From positions 9,573,001 to 9,637,000 of the forward strand of contig NZ_CP122458.1 in assembly GCF_032598905.1 (NCBI RefSeq): a stretch of DNA of 64,000 nt, given 5' to 3'. The number at the start of each line of letters is the position of its first letter. Positions within the stretch are counted from its first letter, which is position 1. This document shows, in pieces, positions 18,578 to 26,993 of this stretch. This DNA comes from Streptomyces sp. 11x1. Lineage in GTDB: Bacteria; Actinomycetota; Actinomycetes; Streptomycetales; Streptomycetaceae. A model generated the notes under the pieces. That model was not told the origin of the DNA, did not search any database, and saw only the letters and a list, made by a program, of their open reading frames with translations. Both the position numbers and the translations under genes were made by a program.

Positions 18578-19202
18578 GCTTCTACCAACGGGGAGAGGGG
18601 GCCGGATCTTCCCAGGGGTCCTGCCGCCGTGGTGGCCAGCCGTTCCAGGAGCTGTCCGCGCAGCTCGGCGAAACGGGGGTCGGCGAGGTCACGGGGGCGC
18701 CCCAGGCCGACCGGTGTCTCGTACGCGGTGACGCCCGCGTCCATCACCAGGACACGGTCGGCGAGCAGTAACGCGTCCTCGACGTCCTGCGTGGCGAGGA
18801 GCACAGCTCAGCCGTGCCGCTGCCACAACTCGCTCACCTGACGCCGCACCCTGCCGCGGGCCGCGGCGTCGAGCCCGTCGAACGGCTCGCGATGAGCAGC
18901 AGTTCGGGTTCCTGGGCCACCGCCCGCCCGGGCAGGGCCTTGCGCCGCACGTGTCTCCACGGCGCCGACCGCGGTGCCTGGAGCACGGCAGCCTTGCGGC
19001 GCGGCACCAGGACGGTGCCGGAGATGTCGCGGTCGAGCCCGGCGAGGACACGGAGCAGAGTGGACCGGCCGCAGCCGTCGCGGCCCAGCAGGGCCACGAA
19101 CTCGCCGTACTGGACGCGGAGTCGGTGCCCGCCGATGACGGCTCGGCCGTCGAAGGAACGGGTGAGCCCTTCTACGTGCACGGCGTGGCGCGCGGATGCC
19201 AT
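18574..19202 (-). pseudogene. SsuB/TauB-like ABC transporter ATPase, decayed
   Basis: The N-terminal part (from ATG 19202) is clear: VEGLTRSFDGRAVI, FVALLGRDGCGRSTLLRVLAGLDRDISGTVLVPRR and LQAPRSAPW. The Walker A lysine is Arg (GCGRST). After about 85 codons the helical domain including the LSGGQ signature is missing; the sequence jumps to AQEPELLL. A frameshift near 18900 then moves the frame to EPFDGLDAAARGRV, and an in-frame TGA at 18808-18810 interrupts WQRHG before VLLATQDVEDALLLADRVLVMD. A Lys loss, an internal deletion, a frameshift and a nonsense codon make it a pseudogene. No matching permease or binding-protein gene is present next to it. Confidence 0.88.
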
Positions 19203-19593
19203 GGCAGCAGCCTTCCGAGGGACTCCTGTGGCGGGAATCCAGCTCTGGGGGAGGCGGAGGGCGGCGCCCTGCGCGCAATGCCGCGGCGAAGGTACGTGGG
19301 TGCGCGGGAGGTTTTCCGGGCGCCGGGAACGAAACGAAGAGGCGTCAGCGGCCGCGACGACACGCGGCGAAGGCCGCCCGCAGCAGGTCGATGTGACCGC
19401 GCGAAGTGAGCAGGGCTGAACGCGACATGCGGGGAAGTCAGCCAGCCGGTCCGCACACGGTCAATGGGGTCTCGCGAAGTGGGCGCCTTGTTTCAAGGTG
19501 TGGGCCGTTTGCGGGGCGGCTGGTCACGGCGGCTGGTCACTCCCGCGTCGGCGTGTCCCCGCCGACACCCACTCGGTGCGCGAGGATGGAACC
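19203..19593. other. Gap without recognisable gene
   Basis: I see no coding remnant, clear terminator or repeat in this 391-base stretch between the ATPase pseudogene and yjbQ. It must contain the yjbQ promoter. Missing partner genes of the ABC system would be expected here, but I cannot find traces of them. Confidence 0.5.
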
Positions 19594-20016
19594 ATGTCCG
19601 ATGCCCTCACCACCCGAGTACTGAACGTCGCCTCCGGCTCTCGCGAGCGGATCGTCGACCTCACCCGAGACTGCGAGGCGTTCCTCCGCGAGGCCGCGGC
19701 CGGCCGGGACGGCCTCCTCAACGTCTTCGTCCCGCATGCCACGGCCGGCATCGCCATCATCGAGACGGGCGCCGGCAGCGACGACGACCTCCTCGCCGCC
19801 CTGCGCACCCTGCTGCCCGCCGACGACCGCTGGCAGCACCGCCACGGCAGCCCCGGCCACGGCCGCGACCACGTCCTCCCCGCCATCGTCCCGCCCCACG
19901 CGACACTGCCGGTCATCGACGGCAGGCTGGAACTGGGGACCTGGCAGTCGGTGTGCCTGGTGGACACGAACCGGGACAATCCCGACCGTCTGGTTCGGTT
20001 GAGCTTCCTCGGTTAG
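19594..20016 (+). CDS. yjbQ: YjbQ/UPF0047 family protein
   Basis: 140-residue single-domain protein of the YjbQ family. Landmarks are LLNVFVPHATAGI, IIETGAGSDDDLL, WQHRHGSPGHGRDHVLPAIV with its His residues, and the C-terminal WQSVCLVDTNRDNPDRLVRLSFLG. Family members have been linked to thiamine-phosphate synthase side activity and are otherwise of uncertain role. The ATG follows GAGGATGGAACC. The C-terminal end matches a 20-codon scrap at 32225-32287, so a second yjbQ copy once existed nearby. Confidence 0.9.
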   Translation: MSDALTTRVLNVASGSRERIVDLTRDCEAFLREAAAGRDGLLNVFVPHATAGIAIIETGAGSDDDLLAALRTLLPADDRWQHRHGSPGHGRDHVLPAIVPPHATLPVIDGRLELGTWQSVCLVDTNRDNPDRLVRLSFLG

Positions 20017-20198
20017 GTGCCCTGGTGGGACTGTAGGGGAAAAGTCCGGCCGCACCGAATGGGGCAAGGAGCGGGGCTGGGGAACTGTTCCCCCTGGGCT
20101 TGGCGCGCCTGCTGAATCCTGCAGGAGGTCTGTCAGCGCCTTCACGGTCGGCTGGCTGCATGCCGACGACCGGGAAGCCTGGAGGGAGCGACTTTCGG

Positions 20199-20260
20199 CG
20201 TGGAGCAGGGCAGCGGCTCATAATCCGTCGGCCGTGGGTTCGCGTCCGACCCGCCGCACT
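20199..20260 (+). pseudogene. Decayed tRNA fragment with CAT anticodon (Met/Ile type)
   Basis: The stretch GAGCAG, then GCGGCTCATAATCCGT and GTGGGTTCGCGTCCGAC reads like the 3' two thirds of a tRNA with anticodon CAT. The anticodon stem is one base short (GCGG before the loop versus TCCGT after it), the T stem has a mismatch, and I cannot find the 5' acceptor strand or a full D arm. A functional tRNA is therefore unlikely; a relic, perhaps left by an integrated element, fits. Confidence 0.5.
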
Positions 20261-20363
20261 CTAGACGGGCCCTGAACTACGGAAACGTTCCTTGAGGGGT
20301 GTCGGAGCTCCAACTTCGGTTCAGAGGATGGAATCCGCTGCTCGTGAGTCCAAGGCCGGACCA

Positions 20364-21377
20364 CTACTGCAGTGCGTGGACCGCGGCTGAGAACACCGGA
20401 GGCATGCGGGACGCTGCGGGGACGATGAGGCGGGCCGTGCCAGGACGGCGGCTCGCGGTCAGCAGGGCTCCGGTCAGCAGTCGGTGGCGTCGGGTCAACC
20501 GGGCCCAAGCGCGCTCATACTCCTCCGGTCGCCCGGCGGCCAGGCAGCGGACAGCTGCCCCGGCCGTCGCCAGCGCGAGGGCGATGCCCTCGCCCGTGAG
20601 GGCGTCCAGATACCCTGCGGCGTCGCCGACGAGCAGGACACGGCCGGCGGTTCTGCGCCGCACCCGCTGCCGCAGTGGTCCGGCGCCGCGTACCTCCGTC
20701 GCGGCCGGGCCGCGCAGCGACGCGGTGAGAGCCGGGAAGGCGGCCAGGTGCTCGTCGTACCCGCGACGCCTGCGGCTGAGGACCGCGACGCCCACCAGGT
20801 CGTCGCCGACCGGTGTCACATAGGCCTCGCCGTGCCGGGACCAGTGAACCTCCACGAAGTCCGTCCACGGTTCGACGCGGTAGTGCCGGCGCAGTCCGTA
20901 GCGGCCGTGGGGGCGGCCCGGTAGTTCCAGCCCCAGGCGGCGGCGCACCCGGGAGTGCAGGCCGTCGGCGGCGATCAGCCAACGGGCCGTGATCCCGGCG
21001 GCGGTGACCGTGTACGCGCTCTGGCGCACCTCGCCGATTTTGCCCGGCAGCATGCGCACGCCGAGGCCGAGAGCGCGCTCGTACAAGGCGGAGTGGAGCG
21101 TCGTACGGCGGATCCCCAGCCCGCTGTGGTCGCGGAAGGGCGCTTCGGCCCGGACGGCGCCGTCCACGTAGCGGATGCCGCGCAGTTCGCGGCCACCGGC
21201 CTCGACGCCCAGTGCCCGCAGCGCGGCGACACCGCCGGGCATGACTCCTTCGCCACAGGCCTTGTCCACGGGCCCGGTCCGGGGTTCGACGACGACGGCC
21301 TCCAGGCCGGCGAGCGCGGCATGGATGGCAGTGGCCAGACCGGCCGGCCCACCGCCGGCCACCAGTACGTCGATCAC
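20364..21377 (-). CDS. srsC: Flavoprotein hydroxylase of phenolic-lipid operon (SrsC-like)
   Basis: 337-residue FAD-dependent oxidoreductase of the geranylgeranyl-reductase/aromatic hydroxylase type. The FAD fingerprint VLVAGGGPAGLATAIHAALAG is at the N terminus, ACGEGVMPGGVAALRALGV follows, and VLLVGDAAGYLDALTGEGIALAL is the second FAD block. Its GTG start overlaps the srsB stop (GTGA). In Streptomyces griseus the third srs enzyme hydroxylates the methylated resorcinol to a quinone-type phenolic lipid; I infer the same from context. The frame is open far upstream, but only the part from 21377 is family-like. Confidence 0.85.
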   Translation of the reverse strand: MIDVLVAGGGPAGLATAIHAALAGLEAVVVEPRTGPVDKACGEGVMPGGVAALRALGVEAGGRELRGIRYVDGAVRAEAPFRDHSGLGIRRTTLHSALYERALGLGVRMLPGKIGEVRQSAYTVTAAGITARWLIAADGLHSRVRRRLGLELPGRPHGRYGLRRHYRVEPWTDFVEVHWSRHGEAYVTPVGDDLVGVAVLSRRRRGYDEHLAAFPALTASLRGPAATEVRGAGPLRQRVRRRTAGRVLLVGDAAGYLDALTGEGIALALATAGAAVRCLAAGRPEEYERAWARLTRRHRLLTGALLTASRRPGTARLIVPAASRMPPVFSAAVHALQ

Positions 21378-21913
21378 GCCGGAGCGGGTGTGGTCGGTCT
21401 GGCCGCGGCGGTCAGCGTCCGGTTCTCGCAGCGGATGCGCACAGTGAGCAGGACGGCGTTGAGTACGGTGAACACGGCCGCGGTGATCCAGGCGGTGTGG
21501 ACGAGTGGCAGGGCCACGCCCTCGGCGACGACGGCCACGTAGTTCGGATGCCGCAGCCACCGCCACCGGTAGGGGCCGCTCGTCACCAGCGGCAGGCCGG
21601 GTACGACGATCACCTGGGTGTTCCAGCGGGGTCCCAGTGCGTTGATGCACCACCATCGCAGTGCCTGGGAGGCCGCCAGCACGGCCAGCATCGGCCAGGC
21701 CAGGGCGGGTACGAAGGGCCGGTCGGCCAGCCACACCTCGGCCGGGCAGGCGATCAGCAGGCCTGTGTGGAGGGCGACCATCGCCGGGTAGTGGCCCTGC
21801 CCGGTCACCCTCGCGCCGCGGGCGGTACTCCACCGCTCGTTGCGGCGGGCGACGACGAGTTCGGCGACGCGCTCACCGGCGACGGCGGCCACCAACAGTC
21901 CGTACCAGATCAT
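21374..21913 (-). CDS. srsB: Isoprenylcysteine methyltransferase-like enzyme (SrsB-like)
   Basis: 179-residue membrane methyltransferase of the ICMT/PEMT-type family, with four or five hydrophobic helices. Diagnostic blocks are LRWWCINALGPRWNTQVIVVPG, TSGPYRWRWLRHPNYVAVV and the terminal RIRCENRTL. In the srs pathway this enzyme methylates alkylresorcinol made by the type III PKS. It follows srsA by 38 bases and overlaps srsC by 4, so the three form one operon. Its ribosome site lies inside a triplicated 9-base repeat. Confidence 0.87.
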   Translation of the reverse strand: MIWYGLLVAAVAGERVAELVVARRNERWSTARGARVTGQGHYPAMVALHTGLLIACPAEVWLADRPFVPALAWPMLAVLAASQALRWWCINALGPRWNTQVIVVPGLPLVTSGPYRWRWLRHPNYVAVVAEGVALPLVHTAWITAAVFTVLNAVLLTVRIRCENRTLTAAARPTTPAPA

Positions 21914-21940
21914 GTGCCCTTCGTGCCCTTCGTGTCCTTC
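21914..21940 (-). repeat. Three tandem 9-bp repeats carrying the srsB ribosome site
   Basis: Read on the - strand: GAAGGACAC, GAAGGGCAC, GAAGGGCAC, directly followed by ATG. Each copy holds a GAAGG-like Shine-Dalgarno core, so copy number would change translation-initiation spacing. Confidence 0.7.
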
Positions 21941-21951
21941 AACGGTCCGAA

Positions 21952-23010
21952 CTACCAGCGCAGTAGGACGAGTTCGCAGGCGAAGCCGGGCCCCAACGCC
22001 AGCAGCACACCCGGCGTGCCCGGCGGCGGGCGGCGTTCGGCCAGGGTGTCGCGCAGTACGTGGAGCACCGACGACGAGGACAGGTTGCCCACGTCGGCCA
22101 GGTGACGCCAGGTCACATCGAGCGCCTCCTCCGGCAGGCCGAGGGCCTCGGTGACGGCTTCCAGGACCTTGGGGCCACCCGGGTGGCAGACCCAGGCGGT
22201 CACGTCCTTGGGCTTGATCCCGTGGTCGCCGAGGAACCCCCCGACGTCATCGGCGAGGTAGCCGCGCACCACATCGGGAACCTGCGGGTCGAGGACGACC
22301 TGGAAGCCGGAGTCCTTGATGTCCCAGCCCATGACGCGCCCGGTGTCCGGATACAGATGGCTGCGCGTGTCCACGATCGTCGGGCCGGATGTCTCCTCCT
22401 GACGGTCCGCGCCGCAGGCGACGACCGCGGCGGCGCCGTCGCCGAACAGTGCGGTGGCGACCAGGTTGGCCATGGAGGCGTCGTCGCGCTGGAAGGTGAG
22501 CGAGCAGAGTTCGACCGACAGCAGCACCGCGACGTGGTCGGGCCGGCCCAGCAGGTAGTCGTGCATACGGGCCAGGCCGGCGGCGCCGCCGGCACAGCCC
22601 AAGCCGAACAGGGGCAGCCGTTTGACGTCCGGCCGCAGTCCGAGGCGGCCGACCAGCCGTGCGTCGATCGAAGGGGTGGCGATGCCGGTGACGGAGGTGA
22701 AGATCAGCAGGTCCACGTCGGCTGCGGACAGCCCGGCCAGGTGCAGTGCGTCTCGGACGGCCTTGGCGCCGAGGTCGGTGGCCGAGGCGATGAAGACGTC
22801 GTTGGAGGCGCCGAATCCGTCCAGCTCCCCGTACCGTTCGAGCGGCAGCGTCAAGTGGCGCGAGCGGACCTTCGCGCTGCGGTGCAGCCGGTCCAGGACC
22901 CGGCGGTCGGCGCCCTCTGGCAGGCAGGTGCGGGCCACCATGTCGGTGATCTCGGACTGGGTGCGACGGTGCGGTGCGAGGGCACCGTGAACGGCGGCGA
23001 TCCGCGTCAT
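21952..23010 (-). CDS. srsA: Type III polyketide synthase (alkylresorcinol synthase, SrsA-like)
   Basis: 352-residue chalcone-synthase-fold enzyme. The catalytic triad is complete: Cys139 in LFGLGCAGGAAG, His276 in WVCHPGGPK and Asn309 in ADVGNLSSSS. N-terminal MTRIAAVHGALAPHR and the following methyltransferase and flavoprotein genes match the S. griseus srsABC operon, whose synthase condenses a long-chain acyl starter with malonyl and methylmalonyl units into alkylresorcinols incorporated into membranes. First gene of the operon; divergent from a UbiA prenyltransferase with a 150-base shared upstream region. Confidence 0.93.
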   Translation of the reverse strand: MTRIAAVHGALAPHRRTQSEITDMVARTCLPEGADRRVLDRLHRSAKVRSRHLTLPLERYGELDGFGASNDVFIASATDLGAKAVRDALHLAGLSAADVDLLIFTSVTGIATPSIDARLVGRLGLRPDVKRLPLFGLGCAGGAAGLARMHDYLLGRPDHVAVLLSVELCSLTFQRDDASMANLVATALFGDGAAAVVACGADRQEETSGPTIVDTRSHLYPDTGRVMGWDIKDSGFQVVLDPQVPDVVRGYLADDVGGFLGDHGIKPKDVTAWVCHPGGPKVLEAVTEALGLPEEALDVTWRHLADVGNLSSSSVLHVLRDTLAERRPPPGTPGVLLALGPGFACELVLLRW

Positions 23011-23160
23011 ATCGTTCCCGTCGGGTTGTCAACTCGGGTGAGTCGCTCCCCACGTGTTCCCCGGGCCGGGGCTTCGACACCATGAATCGCCCGTCCGGCC
23101 GTTCCTCCCTGGGGCGCGTGCTCCAGCCGGACGGGGCCGGGGCCGCCTACGATCGGCCGG

Positions 23161-24027
23161 GTGGGCACTCCCGAACAGTCGACGGCCGGCGGCCCGGCCG
23201 TGAGTTGGGCCGTCCGGGTGGGCGGCCTGGCCGGATCGTGCCACCCCGGGCCGGTCGTGGCGGTCACCGCCCTGATGGCCGCTCTGGCCGTCACCGCCGG
23301 CCAGAGCGCCGCGCGTGGTGTCCTGACCGCCGCCGCCGTTCTGACCGGGCAGCTGTCCGTCGGCTGGTGCAACGACGCGTTCGACGCGCGCCGGGACATC
23401 GCCGCCGACCGCCGCGGCAAACCGGTCGCCGACGGGGCGGTCGGTGTGACGGAGGTCTGGGTGGCCGCGTATGCCGCGCTGGCGCTGTGCGTGCCGCTCT
23501 CGCTCGCCTGTGGCCTGTGGGCGGGCGCCGTTCACCTGACCGGAGTCGCGGCGGCGTGGGCCTACGACCTGCGGCTCAAGGCGACCGCATGGTCCTGGGC
23601 ACCGTACGCGGTGGGCTTCGCCGCGCTCCCGGCGTTCGTGGCGCTGGGGCTGCCGGGGCAGCCGTGGCCGGCCTGGTGGGCGGTAACCGCCGGGGCCCTA
23701 CTGGGGGTCGGCGCCCATCTGGGAGACGTACTGCCGGACATCCGCGGAGATCTGGCGACGGGCGTACGGGGATGGCCGCACCGGCTGGGCCCGGACGGCA
23801 CCCGGCTGCTCCTGCCGGTGCCGCTGGTGGCAGCGTCCGCGGTTCTGGCGCTGGGGCCCGCCGGACCACCCGGCAGGTGGGGAGTGGCGGCGCTCGCGGT
23901 GGCCGTCCTGGTCGCGATGGCTGGGACGGTGCTGGGACGCCGCCGGGAGCGGGCGGCGTTCGCCGCAGCGGTCGCCGTGGCGGTGGTGGACGTGGCATTG
24001 CTGCTGCGCGGCACCGGAATCGCCTGA
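23161..24027 (+). CDS. UbiA family prenyltransferase
   Basis: 288-residue polytopic membrane prenyltransferase. The first Asp-rich motif NDAFDARRD is at residues 71-79 and the second, GDVLPDIRGD, near 188-197, separated by the expected helices. These motifs bind Mg-diphosphate of an isoprenoid donor. The acceptor is usually an aromatic ring, and the divergent srsABC operon next door makes phenolic lipids, so a prenylated or meroterpenoid lipid is conceivable. Starts at GTG 23161. Confidence 0.88.
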   Translation: MGTPEQSTAGGPAVSWAVRVGGLAGSCHPGPVVAVTALMAALAVTAGQSAARGVLTAAAVLTGQLSVGWCNDAFDARRDIAADRRGKPVADGAVGVTEVWVAAYAALALCVPLSLACGLWAGAVHLTGVAAAWAYDLRLKATAWSWAPYAVGFAALPAFVALGLPGQPWPAWWAVTAGALLGVGAHLGDVLPDIRGDLATGVRGWPHRLGPDGTRLLLPVPLVAASAVLALGPAGPPGRWGVAALAVAVLVAMAGTVLGRRRERAAFAAAVAVAVVDVALLLRGTGIA

Positions 24028-24224
24028 CCCTGCCGCTTCGCCGGCCGTCAGCCCCGCCCCCTGCGGATGAAGGTGTCCACTCACGGCCCTTCGCCGAGCG
24101 TGAGCTGCGGTTCCTGGTGACACCAGCTGTGCCTCGCAAGCCGGACCCATCCCGGTGCCCTGGCACGGCATCACCCGGACCGGACAGGTCATGAAACGGG
24201 GCAAGCGCGCGACAGCCGGGCGCA

Positions 24225-24596
24225 TCAGGAGTTTGCTTCCCTGCCGAGGGCGGACCGTAGTTTCTGGTGTGCTTCTCCAGGGCCGCCGCCCTCCTGCCCT
24301 TCCAGCAGGGCTGCTGCGATGGCGTCCAGCTTGCGCTGGGCGGCGCGTTCGGCCCGCAGTTCGGAGTTCTTCAGCTGCGCCACCAGGAGCAGGGTCACCG
24401 CCGACATTGCCTCGCCCACGAACAGGAGCCACGTGATCGGCAGGCCGATCACGTGCAGCGTGACAGCCACGGCGACCAGGATCAGGCAGATCCCGAAGAA
24501 CGTTGCTGAACTGGTGAACCGTGAGGCATTCTCGGCCAGCGTCTCAAACGGCTTGCTCCGCGAGCCTCCGCGGTCGGACGGATGCTTGAGAATCAT
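24225..24596 (-). CDS. Low-affinity iron permease family protein
   Basis: 123-residue membrane protein with two hydrophobic helices (SSATFFGICLILVAVAVTLHVIG and the next, ITWLLFVGEAMSAVTLLLVAQL) and the diagnostic tail QLKNSELRAERAAQRKLDAIAAALL typical of the small bacterial members of the low-affinity iron permease (Fet4-like) family. ATG at 24596 is preferred to a GTG two codons upstream. The family label is a database name; iron transport by such short proteins is not well established. Confidence 0.8.
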   Translation of the reverse strand: MILKHPSDRGGSRSKPFETLAENASRFTSSATFFGICLILVAVAVTLHVIGLPITWLLFVGEAMSAVTLLLVAQLKNSELRAERAAQRKLDAIAAALLEGQEGGGPGEAHQKLRSALGREANS

Positions 24597-24980
24597 GCCC
24601 ACTCTCTACAGCGGACGGTGGCATGCCCGAGGGCTGCCACGCCCGGCCAGGACGCGGACCATCCCCGCGGGTTCGGCGAGATTCCGTCCTGGTATGCGGT
24701 GAAGGGTTCCTGGTCGACGCGATGGGCGCCGTGACGGACTTCCCGGAGGCGGACCTTCGACGGGAGAGGGTCCAGGCCCGCCGAGTCTCGTGCGCGTGCG
24801 AGCGTTTCCCGGCTGGGTCGACCCCAGGGGCCGCTCTGGTTCCCCGTGAGGCTCCGGCCACAGTCGCACTCGTGCGACCGGAGCAGTACGCCGGCCCGCC
24901 AGCCGCACGGGAGCCCGCGAGACTCCGTCCAGGGTCTGTGACTCTTCTTCGATCACGTCTTCCAGCGCGCGGCCGTTGCG
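24597..24980. other. Gap without recognisable gene
   Basis: About 380 bases between the iron-permease-like gene and the DUF6328 pseudogene. I see no family resemblance in any frame. It may contain the decayed 5' end of the DUF6328 gene. Confidence 0.45.
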
Positions 24981-25427
24981 TTGGGCCGTCGCACCGTCGT
25001 CGCTGTCGACGAGGACCTCGCCCGGCCGGGCGAGCTGCTCGCGGAGCTGAGGATCATCCAGACCGGGGCCCAGATCCCGTTCGCGTTTCTGCTGACACTG
25101 GCCTTCACCGCCCGCTTCCCCTGCTCGATACGACGCAGCGCACCATGTACGTCACGCCGGTGCTGCTCGCGGCGGCTCTGTTCACCGCGCCGGCCGTCTT
25201 GCATCGCACTCTGTTTCAGCGCGGGGCCAAGCCCGAGGGCGTCATGCGTCTCTTCACGGCTCGCGGGGGAGGGTATGAGCGTCTTGATGCTGGCCCTCAC
25301 TGGCTCCGTACTGCTCGTCGTCGACGTGGTGCTCGGCCGCGTCGAGGGCGTGACATGGCTGCCTTCTTTGGCTCTCGGTGCGCAGGTCGGTCTGCTTCAT
25401 TGCCGTCAATTTTTGTCAGGCGATTGA
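24981..25427 (+). pseudogene. DUF6328 membrane protein, two compensating frameshifts
   Basis: DUF6328 proteins are small actinobacterial membrane proteins. The first frame gives LLAELRIIQTGAQIPFAFLL and TLAFTARFP. Near 25120 the family match moves to another frame (LLDTTQRTMYVTPVLLAAAL, then LHRTLFQRGAKPEGV), and near 25245 it returns to the first frame (VSSRLAGEGMSVLMLALTG and SVLLVVDVVLGR). The original frame is open throughout, so a protein with a scrambled middle could still be made. The first frame has only a TTG start candidate. Confidence 0.78.
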
Positions 25428-25661
25428 GTGTTGGAGCCTTCCGGGCGGTGTCCACGCAACGTGGAGACGGCCCGGGGCGATCGTGGCCACAGACTGGAGG
25501 CGTCCTTGGCCTTGTCGCCGGACTGCTTCAGGTTTCCGGTGACCTGGTCGGTCCTGTCGTGCCGATGCGGTCGCCTGTTGCGGGTGGTCCGGCCGATGCG
25601 GTTCGGTGATCCGGCCCGTGAATGCCTGTGTCTTGTGCTTGATTATCCGTCCGACGCTCAT
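25406..25661 (-). pseudogene. CsbD-like stress protein, frameshifted
   Basis: From ATG 25661 the sequence begins MSVGRIIKHKTQAFTGRITE, a CsbD-type N terminus. Shortly afterwards the match switches frame and continues as DRTDQVTGNLKQSGDKAKDA, the diagnostic CsbD C-terminal half (to about 25495). The frames cannot be read as one protein, so this is a pseudogene of the general-stress family. Its start overlaps the stop of the upstream small hydrophobic protein gene (ATGA), indicating a former coupled pair. Confidence 0.75.
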
Positions 25662-25918
25662 GGTCGACCGCCTGCTTGTCCGGTGAGTGGGTTCCCGCGT
25701 GTGATCGCCGTACAGGCGGCTGTTCCCGCGGGCAGGATCGAGCTCCGGAACGGACTACCCAAGGCTGTACCTGCGCTGCTACCGCCGCGCCCGCGCATCG
25801 CGAAGCCAACGATCCATACGACCAGCAGGACGGCAGCGACCCACCAAAGGGTCTGCATGGTGAAGCCGAACCCGAACACTGCCGCGATCAGCAGAAGGAG
25901 AAGAATCCAGAACATCAT
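25658..25918 (-). CDS. Small hydrophobic membrane protein
   Basis: 86 residues, beginning with an almost continuous hydrophobic segment (MMFWILLLLLIAAVFGFGF) and a second (LWWVAAVLLVVWIVGFAM) ending in a basic MRGRGG. This two-helix layout is common to very small streptomycete hydrophobic proteins, which normally stop near residue 55-60. Here the frame continues for about 35 extra residues, and an alternate frame gives a short RYSLG terminus, so a late frameshift is possible. A GGAGG ribosome site precedes the double ATG. A paralogue lies at 26633. Confidence 0.65.
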   Translation of the reverse strand: MMFWILLLLLIAAVFGFGFTMQTLWWVAAVLLVVWIVGFAMRGRGGSSAGTALGSPFRSSILPAGTAACTAITRGNPLTGQAGGRP

Positions 25919-26029
25919 GGCCGGGCCTCCAGATCGCGGGGATTTCCTGGTTCCGCGGGTCCGGGCGAAGCGGGAAGGTGGAATGCTTCGCCCGAGTGAT
26001 GTGGGGTGGCATGGCCCTACGCCGTGTTG

Positions 26030-26245
26030 TCAGTCAACGTCTGGCAACCTACCTTGCCAACGCGGTGTCGGCACGGGGAATTCTGCGTGCTCGGCAGCGG
26101 CGGCCGGGGTGAACGGAGCCGCGGCAGGAGCGTCGAGCGACTCGGCCGGCGGCGCAGGCAGGACGCGGTCCTCCCACCAGGACAGGGCCATCACGGTGGC
26201 GAGCAGGACGAAGGGGGTCGAAGCGGGAACGATCAGTGCGTACAT
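26030..26245 (-). CDS. Putative single-helix small membrane protein
   Basis: 71 residues: MYALIVPASTPFVLLATVMA forms a transmembrane helix, followed by LSWWEDRVLPAP and an Ala/Pro-rich tail. The helix followed by a W-E-D-R-V-L-P stretch resembles small streptomycete membrane proteins, though I cannot name a family. The ribosome site is weak, and the frame stays open upstream. No function can be assigned. Confidence 0.45.
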   Translation of the reverse strand: MYALIVPASTPFVLLATVMALSWWEDRVLPAPPAESLDAPAAAPFTPAAAAEHAEFPVPTPRWQGRLPDVD

Positions 26246-26632
26246 GTGTATCGCCTGTCGGTGGATACGTGCGACATGGCGGGCAGCGGATGGACGGTGC
26301 CCGCAATGGGGCGCATCGAGGCTGCGCCGGGATCGCGTAGCGACGGCGAGTGCGAGAGCGGCCCGTTGGCGAACGGGGCAGGTACCGGCACTGATGCGCC
26401 AGGTGCGCCCTCGAAGGAGCGCGAAAAGGGTGATCGACGCTGCCGGGGGCTCGGGCCGTAGCGCACACGCTAGCCCTCGCCGCACTCCCTGGACAGACGT
26501 CAAGTGGCCATCCGGTCCCGGCGGAAGACGCTGACGTGGGCCGCTGTCCACAACCTCTGGGGAGGACTAGTCTGTTCGTACACGCCCCGGCCCCCGGCAG
26601 TGATGCTTTGTTCCGCTCTGGGGAGGCCCGCC

Positions 26633-26917
26633 GTGTTCGTTCTGCTTCTCATCCTGATCGTGGTCTTGTTCGGCTTCGGCTTTCTCGACCCCATCTGGTG
26701 GGTGGCCGCAGCAGTGTTGGTCTTCGGCGCCACCCGCCACGGTCGCGATCGCGGGGGAGGCTGGATCCGTGGCGACGGTTCCGATCTCGGGGACTATCGG
26801 GACTACGAGCACCGCCGGGATCGTCAGGACCGCTGGGACCGTCGATACAGCCGCCGGCACCGGGCGCGCTGGAGGCGCGAGGACCGTCGGGACCATGAAC
26901 GCCGCGGTGAGCGCTGA
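26633..26917 (+). CDS. Small membrane protein with basic tail
   Basis: 94 residues. VFVLLLILIVVLFGFGFLDP and IWWVAAAVLVFGATRHGR form two hydrophobic segments closely resembling the protein at 25658-25918 (shared FGFGF and WWVAA). The remaining 55 residues are highly charged and Arg/Asp-rich (RDRQDRWDRRYSRRHRARW). GTG at 26633 has GGGAGG six bases upstream, which decided the start over longer frames. Likely a stress-related small membrane protein; function unknown. Confidence 0.7.
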   Translation: MFVLLLILIVVLFGFGFLDPIWWVAAAVLVFGATRHGRDRGGGWIRGDGSDLGDYRDYEHRRDRQDRWDRRYSRRHRARWRREDRRDHERRGER

Positions 26918-26993
26918 AGTTGCCCGACATCCGGAGATTCCAGGGCGGCTTCAGCCACACCGGACGCGCGGAAATCGTGGAGAGGCAGATGCC

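Noticed and set aside
20199..20260. A functional tRNA-Met or tRNA-Ile
   Set aside because: No complete acceptor stem or D arm, shortened anticodon stem and mismatched T stem; kept only as a relic.
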